Source of the DNA: Armatimonadota bacterium
Lineage (GTDB): Bacteria; Armatimonadota; Zipacnadia; JAUWAU01
Direction: 5' to 3'
DNA: 64,000 nucleotides
Assembly: GCA_030601885.1 (NCBI GenBank)
Contig: JAUWAU010000023.1
Span: 28,224 to 92,223, forward strand
Both the position numbers and the translations under genes were made by a program. Of this stretch, positions 57,064-64,000 are shown piece by piece (position 1 is the first letter of the stretch; every line of letters starts with the position of its first letter). Below the pieces are notes generated by a model. It ran no database searches. It had not been told where the DNA came from and was given only the letters and a program-made list of their open reading frames with translations.

Positions 57064-58188
57064 TCATCGCCTTCCTTGACGCAACGTCAGCGTGGCCTTC
57101 ACCAGATTAAACTTGTCGTGCGCGTTGATGCCTTCTTTGGCGCCGTTGCCGTACACGCTGAACACACACCACATCGTCAGCCCATCCGCGCTCATCCACT
57201 TCTGCGGGAAGTCGCAGTTGAGGCCGTGACTGTCCGATCCCATGTCGCCCCAGTTGTCATAGTACGCGACGGTGGTCCACGGGCCCCACGGCTCGGGGCC
57301 ATCGAATATGCCCAGTTGGTTTGCCCCGGTATGGAAACTCGTGAGGACATATCGTTTCAGCCCGGGGTTGTAGACCACGGTGCCCGGCGTCCCTCCGTTC
57401 GGATCGGTGAACACGGCTTGGATCTGGCTGACGTCTGAAGTCCAGATAGGTTTCCCATTCGGCCCGACACCCCCGAAGAACTCGTAGGCGGAACGGTCCT
57501 GCATCTTGTCCTGGGGCACGCGTCCCATGTACGTGCTTCCGTTGCTCCCCCAGCCGGAGCCCTGCTTGAAGCCATAGAAGTAGACGAAGCCAGCGAGGTG
57601 ATCCGGCACGCCCGTGTAGTCCCTGCCGAAGTTGAGAAATCGAGATGGCTTGAAGTTTCCCTCCCCCTTTGGGAACACCCAGGATGACTGCGTCCACGTG
57701 GCTCCGAGGTCCTCGGACCAGGCCACCGCGTGATTCACGTCCGGGAACGTGCCGTCCTGGAGATTCAAGCGGGCGTAGAGCGTACCGTGGACGAACAGTA
57801 TGCCGCCGGTTTTTCCTTTGCCCGGGAACGAGGCCGGGTGCTCCGGGTTCTTACCGCCGTTGATGTTGATCCCGACGAAGCTCTCGGGCGGGCCCTCGAT
57901 GCGGGCAAAGCCCATGCTCACCCGTCCGTCCGAGTTCGTGCCGCCAAAGCCGCCGCCATCGCCCCAGGCGGTGTAGATGTGCCCGTCAGGGCCCCACGTG
58001 ACCGGCCAGATGTCGCTCCCCGGCGCCGCGGTCTTGTGTGTATCCCAGTGCCAGGTAATAGCCTTGAGCACTGGGCTCGGCGGATACGGTGGCTTCGGCT
58101 GTTGCTCGACTGCGTTCATCTGTGCGTTCAGGACGGATGGCGTCATGAGGGACAGAACGACCGCCATTACGGTGAATAGCAATCGCAT
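57064..58188 (-). CDS. Secreted DUF4185-like (sialidase-fold-like) protein
   Basis: Signal peptide MRLLFTVMAVVLSLMTPSVLNAQ; DIWPVTWGPDGHIYTAWGDGGGFGG; AWSEDLGATWTQS. Confidence 0.65.
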   Translation of the reverse strand: MRLLFTVMAVVLSLMTPSVLNAQMNAVEQQPKPPYPPSPVLKAITWHWDTHKTAAPGSDIWPVTWGPDGHIYTAWGDGGGFGGTNSDGRVSMGFARIEGPPESFVGININGGKNPEHPASFPGKGKTGGILFVHGTLYARLNLQDGTFPDVNHAVAWSEDLGATWTQSSWVFPKGEGNFKPSRFLNFGRDYTGVPDHLAGFVYFYGFKQGSGWGSNGSTYMGRVPQDKMQDRSAYEFFGGVGPNGKPIWTSDVSQIQAVFTDPNGGTPGTVVYNPGLKRYVLTSFHTGANQLGIFDGPEPWGPWTTVAYYDNWGDMGSDSHGLNCDFPQKWMSADGLTMWCVFSVYGNGAKEGINAHDKFNLVKATLTLRQGRR

Positions 58189-58332
58189 CGCTCACCTCTG
58201 GAGCTCACATGGGCCGGAATCTGATTGCCGGAACCCAGGACCAGACTCCGTGTTCCTTCGTCCGGAGGACATTGCGCCGTAGGCGGCCAATTGCCCTTCC
58301 ACAACAGTCACTGCTGGAGAGGGGCGAACTTG

Positions 58333-59244
58333 ATGGATAGCTGGGTTCTGTTCCTTTTGGCCGCGGGCGCGGGAGCATGTCTCGCCGCTGCCCCCCCGGA
58401 CGTGGCGCTGCCCGTTGACGAGCTGCAGCGCGTGACCATCGCGACGGGCGACCTGACCTGCATCATCGGCAATCACGCCGACCACGGCGCGGGCAAGACC
58501 GGCTACATCGGCGTCCATAGTCTCACGCACACCGCCGAGCCCGAGAACCTCTTCGTGCCACGCTATGCCGGCCTGATCAACCGGCGCAACCGAGCCGCCG
58601 TCGTCCGCCTGAACTCGACCGAGGGGCTCCTGGCCCACTTTGACAACGGTGAGCCGAGGCTGCACGTCCGCTATCGCGTCGCCGCACCGCACTATGTGGA
58701 CGTGGAGATGCGCGCGATGTCGTCGGGCGGCGCCATCCACCTCAACTCCGCCAGCTACATGAACGGCCCACTGGACCGGCACATATGCTTCATCGACCCC
58801 GATGGCCGCTGGCAGAAACATCTGGACACCGAACACGGCAACGCCGCGAGCGTCTTCCCTGCCGGTGCGTCGCTGCCGGTGCTGAAGACGGTGCCCAATG
58901 CCCGCTTCAAGCATGGCACCAACAGCTTCTCCGACAGCGTCTCGCGGTGGCGCTACGACCCGAAGTATGCCTTCTACTACGGGCGCTTCAGGGACATGGT
59001 GTTCATCCAGATGTTCCCGCCGCGCTGCGGCGTCATCTTCTACATGTCGCCCACGGGAGGCGGGAGCCAGCCCGACGGCCGGCCCAATCCCGCCTGGGAC
59101 TGGCGGGGCCGGTTCGACACCTCCGCCGCACAGGGCGAGTGGGGCGCGTTGCGCATGCGCGTGGTCTACAAGAAGTACGTCAGTGACGACGATTGCCTCC
59201 ATGAGTACCTGAAGTGGACGAACTCGGAGGGCATGTCGCCGTGA
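58333..59244 (+). CDS. Secreted hypothetical protein
   Basis: Signal peptide MDSWVLFLLAAGAGACLAA; stop overlaps the next GTG (GTGA). Confidence 0.65.
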   Translation: MDSWVLFLLAAGAGACLAAAPPDVALPVDELQRVTIATGDLTCIIGNHADHGAGKTGYIGVHSLTHTAEPENLFVPRYAGLINRRNRAAVVRLNSTEGLLAHFDNGEPRLHVRYRVAAPHYVDVEMRAMSSGGAIHLNSASYMNGPLDRHICFIDPDGRWQKHLDTEHGNAASVFPAGASLPVLKTVPNARFKHGTNSFSDSVSRWRYDPKYAFYYGRFRDMVFIQMFPPRCGVIFYMSPTGGGSQPDGRPNPAWDWRGRFDTSAAQGEWGALRMRVVYKKYVSDDDCLHEYLKWTNSEGMSP

Positions 59245-59594
59245 CCGTATTCACTCCCCGAGGCCCCCGGGTGTTGCTGCTGCTTATTGCCGTGGCCGCC
59301 GCGCCGGCCGGCGTTGCCGGCCTCGAGCTCTTGGGCGCATCCTATCGGGCTGATGTCCCCTTCCCGCAGTTCCTGCCCTTTTGGCGTGAATCGTGGGACC
59401 TCAAGGACAGCGTCACCGGCGAGACGCTCCAGTACGCACGCAAAGGAATGCCCCTGGGCGGCTCCGTGCACCTCTTCCTGCGGAATGGGGGAGAGGAGCC
59501 GCTTGAGATCGAAGACGTGCTGCTTGACGGGATCAGCCTCGAGCGCTCCCGCGTTCTCCCCATCAGACCCTGCCGTGGGGCTCTATCCACCTAA
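59241..59594 (+). pseudogene. N-terminal remnant of a disrupted secreted glycan-associated protein
   Basis: VLLLLIAVAAAPAGVAGLELLGASYRADVPFPQFLPFWRESWDLKDS...GGSVHLFLRNGGEEPLEIEDVLLDGISLERSRVL, then short unrelated residues and a stop. Confidence 0.6.
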
Positions 59595-59868
59595 AAGCCC
59601 GATGCGGGATGCTCTGTACAGCATCGCATCGGCCTCGTCGTGCCGAGTGTGCGCGTTGCGTTTGGTCAGTTTGCCGGGCCTCCGCACTCGCGTCGCGCTC
59701 CTGCTGCCGCCGGGGCCTCATAGCACTCGCGGGGCCCTCATGCGTGGGCGCACCCGACACTTCGTCAGTTACTCTGGTACGTAGCCTTCTGGAGGGCCTA
59801 CATGACCCACCTCTGACAGCCCTACGCTGCCCCGGACACGCACGTCGATGGGGCCGGCCCGAGATCGG

Positions 59869-59901
59869 TTGACAAAACGTCGGTAGTTATGCACAATTAC
59901 C
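59869..59901 (+). promoter_or_regulatory. Candidate promoter/operator of the AbiE module
   Basis: TTGACA-N17-CACAAT with overlapping inverted repeat GGTAGTT...AATTACC (one mismatch); start codon at 59908, so near-leaderless. Confidence 0.45.
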
Positions 59902-59907
59902 TACAAT

Positions 59908-60531
59908 ATGTCTACTATCGACCGGCCGAGTGGCGAAAGCAGGGCAGACATAGTCATCGCGGAACTTCGCAAGGCCACCGTGATGCGGACGAAAGACCTG
60001 GTGGCACTCGGCGTCTCTCGACAGTACCTGAGCAAGCTCTGTCGCAGGGGCGTCATCGAGCGAGTCGCCCGCGGTCTGTACAGGCTTCCCGATGCTGAGG
60101 TGTCGGCTCAGCATACGACGGTCCAGGCGTGCCGGCGCATTCCGCACGGCGTGGTGTGCCTCCTCTCAGCCCTCCGGTTCCACGATGTAACAACACAGGC
60201 TCCGTTTGAGGTGTGGATGGCCATCGAAGTCAAGGCCCGCCTTCCGCAGGCGGATGACCTCCCACTCCGCATCGTTCGTTTCTCGGGCCCCGCATTCAGC
60301 GAGGGAGTCGAAGAGCACACGGTGGAGGGCGTGCCCGTTCGCGTCTACAGCCTCGCCAAAACTGTAGCCGACTGCTTCAAGTATCGGAACAAGATCGGCC
60401 TCGAAGTGGCGCTGGAAGCACTGCGAGAAGCCCTGCACGAACGGCGCGTCCCAATGGATGAGCTCTGGCGATTCGCCACCATCTGCCGCGTCGCCAACGT
60501 CATGCGGCCCTATCTGGAGTCGCTCACGTGA
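59908..60531 (+). CDS. AbiEi-like antitoxin (type IV TA, winged-HTH)
   Basis: MRTKDLVALGVSRQYLSKLCRRGVIERVARGLYRLP...VYSLAKTVADCFKYRNKIGLEVALEALREAL. Confidence 0.9.
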   Translation: MSTIDRPSGESRADIVIAELRKATVMRTKDLVALGVSRQYLSKLCRRGVIERVARGLYRLPDAEVSAQHTTVQACRRIPHGVVCLLSALRFHDVTTQAPFEVWMAIEVKARLPQADDLPLRIVRFSGPAFSEGVEEHTVEGVPVRVYSLAKTVADCFKYRNKIGLEVALEALREALHERRVPMDELWRFATICRVANVMRPYLESLT

Positions 60532-60995
60532 GGAAGAGATCGATCACTAATGTCGCCGCCTCGGTGCGCCAGCGTCTACTCAATCTCGCCCGGGAGCGAC
60601 GTGAGGACTTCGGGCTGATCCTGTCCCAGTACGCCATCGAGCGCCTGCTGTACCGCTTGGGGCGGTCGCCTCACGCTGAGCAGTTCGTCGTCAAAGGCGC
60701 TCAGTTGTTCTCCCTCTGGTTTGACACGCCCCACCGTGCGACGCGCGACCTCGACCTCCTGTGCGAAGGGCCGGCCGCTGTCCCTCGTGTGGAGGCACTG
60801 TTCCGCGCTTTGTGTGAGCAGCGCCCAGACGCCCCGGATGGAATCGACTTCGTGACCGAGAGCGTCCGCGCGGAGGCAACCCGCGGACAGGGGGCCTTCG
60901 AGGGAGTCCGCATGCGCATCGAGTATCATCTCGCTAGAGGGGGCGGAGGTAAGCATCACGCTGCCGTCGTGGCTCGAGCCGAAGGATATGTTTGA
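60528..60995 (+). pseudogene. Truncated AbiEii-like nucleotidyltransferase toxin
   Basis: QYAIERLLYRLGRSPHAEQFVVKGAQLFSLWFDTPHRATRDLDLL is the NTase N-terminus; overlaps AbiEi (ATG AGG... coupled). C-terminal half missing after ..RMRIEYHLA. Confidence 0.8.
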
Positions 60996-61176
60996 GGTCA
61001 CCTCGGAGGGCACACGCGACATCCGGTGGGAGCCCCAGGACGCCCAACTGGCCCTGCATCTGGGAACACTCCAGCTCACCCGTCTCATTCTGATCACGAC
61101 CGATCCGGGCCTCCGCAGCCGTCTGCACTCGCGCTATGACCAATCCTTTGCGGCCAACGTGCAGCCGCTGCAATGA
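60937..61176 (+). pseudogene. C-terminal remnant of the disrupted glycan-associated protein
   Basis: Frame +1 text EGAEVSITLPSWLEPKDMFEVTSEGTRDIRWEPQDAQLALHLGTLQLTRLILITTDPGLRSRLHSRYDQSFAANVQPLQ-stop; not AbiEii-like. Confidence 0.5.
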
Positions 61177-61187
61177 AGGGTCCGGCG

Positions 61188-61216
61188 TCAACCATCAACC
61201 ATGAACCATCAACCAT
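61188..61216. repeat. Heptamer array (TCAACCA)4
   Basis: TCAACCA-TCAACCA-TGAACCA-TCAACCA-T. Confidence 0.8.
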
Positions 61217-61239
61217 TGCCTTGGAGGTGGCCTGCCAAC

Positions 61240-62685
61240 ATGAACGTCATCTGCATCTGCATGGACACCCTTCGCGCCGACATCGTGGGCGACGGCAAGC
61301 TGCTGAGCCACTGCCGGACGCCGAACCTCGACGACTTCTGGCGCCAGAGCGTCGCCTTCGAGCGCGCCTTCGGCGAGGGCCTGCCGACGCTGCAGATCCG
61401 TCGCGCGTTCTTCACCGGCCGCCGCTCCTTCCCGTGGCGCTACAACTTCGACCGCCGCGGCCACTGGCACCACGCCAGCGGCTGGCACAAGATCCCGCCC
61501 CAGCACCACACGCTGGCCGAGGTGCTGCTTTCCCGCGGCTACTACACCGGCATGGTCGCGGACACGTACCACATGTTCAAGCCAACGATGAACTTCACCC
61601 GGGGCTTCTGCTCGTACGAGTTCGTCCGCGGGCAGGAGAGCGACAATTGGCGCGGTGGGACGCCGGCAATGATTGAGGAGGCCATGCGCCGGCACGTGCG
61701 CGAGCCCATCAACTGGAACCGCCACGCGACGCTCGCGCAATACCTGTACAACATGCGCGGCCGCGAGAAGCAGGAGGATTACCTTTGCGCGCGCGTGCTC
61801 CTCGGGGCATGTCGCTGGCTCGACGACTGTGCAGCTAATCGGCCCTTCTTCCTCTGGATCGACAGCTTCGACCCGCACGAGGCGTGGGACCCACCCAAGG
61901 CCTACGCCGACGAATACTGCCCCGACTACGACGGCAAGGACTTCATCTTCCCCGGCGCTGCCTGGGAGGGCCAGAAGCCTAACGAAGATGAGATCGAGCG
62001 CATCAAGGCGCTCTACATGGGCGAAGTGACGTTTGTGGACAAATGGGTGGGGGTACTCTTTGAGAAGTTGGACGAGTTGAAGCTCTGGGATGATACCATT
62101 GTAGTTGTGCTCTCCGATCACGGCACCGAGCTAATGGATCGGAGCCAGTTCGGCAAGAGCCGCGAGAATCTGCGGCCGTATAATACGCGCATCGTCTGGT
62201 ACATGCGCCACCCGGACGGCCCGCCGGGCAAGGTCGTCAACGCCTACGTGCAGAGCCACGACGTGATGCCGACGATCCTCGGGCTGCTCGACGTCCCGTA
62301 CGAGGCCGACGGCGAGAACGTCTGGCCGCTCGTCACCGGGGAGAAGACCAACATCCGCGACTACATCATCAGCGCCTGGGCGAGCCATGCGGTAGGGCCC
62401 GCTGGCGCGCACGTCAGCGTCCGCGACGACGAGTGGGCCTACTTCTGCGCCGTCCACGACGAGGAGGCTGGTGACGAGCTATATCACTGGCCGGACGATC
62501 CTGACGAGGGGCGGAACGTGCGGGACGAGCACCCGCATGTCGTGGCGCTGCAGCGGCGGCGCATTGAGGCGCTCATCGGGCAGCCGCTGCCGGCGCACAT
62601 GCTGGAGATCTGCGATCTGGGCCCGGCGCCGTTCGCGCAGTACGTGAGGGCGCGCGGTGGCGCCGCACCGGCTGACTTCGTGTAG
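61240..62685 (+). CDS. Sulfatase/alkaline-phosphatase-superfamily protein lacking the formylglycine Cys
   Basis: MNVICICMDTLRADIVGDGKLLSHCRTPNLD...GLPTLQIRRAFFTGRRSFPWR...VVVLSDHGTELM; GGAGG upstream. Confidence 0.88.
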   Translation: MNVICICMDTLRADIVGDGKLLSHCRTPNLDDFWRQSVAFERAFGEGLPTLQIRRAFFTGRRSFPWRYNFDRRGHWHHASGWHKIPPQHHTLAEVLLSRGYYTGMVADTYHMFKPTMNFTRGFCSYEFVRGQESDNWRGGTPAMIEEAMRRHVREPINWNRHATLAQYLYNMRGREKQEDYLCARVLLGACRWLDDCAANRPFFLWIDSFDPHEAWDPPKAYADEYCPDYDGKDFIFPGAAWEGQKPNEDEIERIKALYMGEVTFVDKWVGVLFEKLDELKLWDDTIVVVLSDHGTELMDRSQFGKSRENLRPYNTRIVWYMRHPDGPPGKVVNAYVQSHDVMPTILGLLDVPYEADGENVWPLVTGEKTNIRDYIISAWASHAVGPAGAHVSVRDDEWAYFCAVHDEEAGDELYHWPDDPDEGRNVRDEHPHVVALQRRRIEALIGQPLPAHMLEICDLGPAPFAQYVRARGGAAPADFV

Positions 62686-62804
62686 CGCATCGAGCGGCAT
62701 AAGCTGCGCGTCAACATGTTCCATGGACGGGTCAGCGAGGGGAGGGTCTGGCCAGAGAGACGTAGACCACCCAGCGCTGACCGATCAGGCGGGAGGTCGC
62801 GATC

Positions 62805-63164
62805 ATGGCTAACAAACCACGCCAGCCGGAGTTGCTCAAGCTCGTCGTCTTTGTCCCGCCAAGTCACGCCGATGCGGTGCGCCAGGCGCTCGGCGAGGCC
62901 CGTGCTGGACGCATCGGAGATTACGATTTCTGCACCTTCTCCTGCCCAGGAGTAGGCCGCTACCGCCCGCTGCCCGGCGCGCAGCCATACGCCGGCGAGC
63001 TCGGCAAGCTGGAAAGCGTCGAGGAGGAGCGCGTCGAGACTCTGTGCACGGGGGACAACATCCGGGCTGCTATCGAGGCCGTCCGCGCCGCCCATCCCTA
63101 CGAAGAGCCGGCCATAGACGTGTATCCGCTGTGTTCGCTGAACGAGTTCCCGGACGGGCCCTGA
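62805..63164 (+). CDS. Small YqfO/NIF3-C-terminal-like domain protein
   Basis: LLKLVVFVPPSHADAVRQALGEARAGRIGDYDFCTFSCPGVGRYRPLPGAQPYAGELGKLESVEEERVETLC...PYEEPAIDVYPL. Confidence 0.82.
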   Translation: MANKPRQPELLKLVVFVPPSHADAVRQALGEARAGRIGDYDFCTFSCPGVGRYRPLPGAQPYAGELGKLESVEEERVETLCTGDNIRAAIEAVRAAHPYEEPAIDVYPLCSLNEFPDGP

Positions 63165-63239
63165 CCGCGGCAATTGGCTAGTGGGGAGACGGCTGCGCGG
63201 GGAGAGACGCAGGTGTCGTGTGTCTGGCCGGACGCCCGA

Positions 63240-63872
63240 TCAGGAAGGGTCGGAACCGGAACTCAGACGGATGTCCTCGAACCACACCTCGACATCCGCC
63301 TTCCGCTGGATCTGCTGAAGCCGACCGGCCATCGCTACAATGGTCTGAAGCACGATGCACTCGAGTTCGCGTGCCTCTCGCTCTGGTACGTCGCGCTTGC
63401 CATCGTGCACGACTCGACTCCTAAGACCATACAGTTTCTTCATTCGCCGCTTCAGCTGCTTCCGGGCATCAAGCTTTTCCTCCATTACAATTGCCACGCG
63501 CTCGGCGAGTTCGCTGGTCAGTCGGTCGACCTGAGCACCAATGAGCAAGGCTTCCAGAGCCGTACAGAGCCGCACCACCTTGTTTGGAGGCGAGTCGTCC
63601 TGGCTCGCCTCGCCAAACCAGTGTAGGGCGGTGATTACCAGTCCCTCGTAGTGTGTGCCCCCGTCGAGCGGTTTGGCGAGCATGGCGCTGAGTTCGTCGA
63701 ACCGAAGCCGCTCGCGCGCCCAGGCAAGCCTCCGCTCGTCTATCGTGCACTCAAACAAGGCCCCGATGGCCTCGTACTCCACGCAGGCGCCCTGCTCAGA
63801 CACTGCCGCGATGACTCCCTCGGCGCGCAATACCCTCCCCGACATTCCTACCCTAGCCCCAATACGGTTCAC
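63240..63872 (-). CDS. ApeA-like HEPN-domain protein
   Basis: ALHWFGEASQDDSPPNKVVRLCTALEALLIG...KKLYGLRSRVVHDGKRD (HEPN R-x4-H). Confidence 0.65.
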   Translation of the reverse strand: MNRIGARVGMSGRVLRAEGVIAAVSEQGACVEYEAIGALFECTIDERRLAWARERLRFDELSAMLAKPLDGGTHYEGLVITALHWFGEASQDDSPPNKVVRLCTALEALLIGAQVDRLTSELAERVAIVMEEKLDARKQLKRRMKKLYGLRSRVVHDGKRDVPEREARELECIVLQTIVAMAGRLQQIQRKADVEVWFEDIRLSSGSDPS

Positions 63873-64000
63873 TTAAGTATCTTGATACACTTCTCGAAGT
63901 CGATTCGCGTGGGTTTGGTGGTGCACCGCGCGCGTATTGGATATCTCCCGACGCTGCGTTTGACGGCTCGCGGATTACGGCGTCCGCGACTGGACACGAC
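63869..64000 (-). CDS. C-terminal end of an ORF running off the window
   Basis: Open frame VVSSRGRRNPRAVKRSVGRYPIRARCTTKPTRIDFEKCIKILK-stop; TGA overlaps the GTG start of the HEPN gene. Confidence 0.4.
   Translation of the reverse strand, partial: VVSSRGRRNPRAVKRSVGRYPIRARCTTKPTRIDFEKCIKILK

Overview
GC-rich bacterial chromosome segment (64 kb) dominated by secreted or cytoplasmic glycan-degradation genes. These include four sulfatase-family proteins, a GH20-type gene broken by one in-frame TAG, an exo-rhamnogalacturonan-lyase-like giant, a beta-helix protein, a ceramidase-like protein and several GH/CBM-like proteins. They are mixed with anaerobic-type redox enzymes: an OYE-like flavin oxidoreductase with EtfB and a ferredoxin-EtfA, a glycyl radical enzyme with its activase, and two other radical SAM proteins. 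No SusC/D pair, transporter, integrase, intact transposase, CRISPR array, rRNA or tRNA was recognised. Most interesting signals: (1) about 18568-18664, a candidate small RNA made of two tandem 41-nt hairpins that covary in both stems, with a sigma70-like promoter directly upstream and a T-rich terminator tail; (2) an AbiE-type toxin-antitoxin module lying between the N- and C-terminal remnants of what looks like one disrupted gene, with the toxin cut off at the junction; (3) dispersed heptanucleotide (STRR-like) repeats, one family sitting directly at stop codons at three loci; (4) a sulfatase with Thr at the formylglycine position and another with a C-V-C-S-R motif; (5) a glycyl radical enzyme of unknown substrate. 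Function calls come from motif and family recognition by eye; no database search was run.
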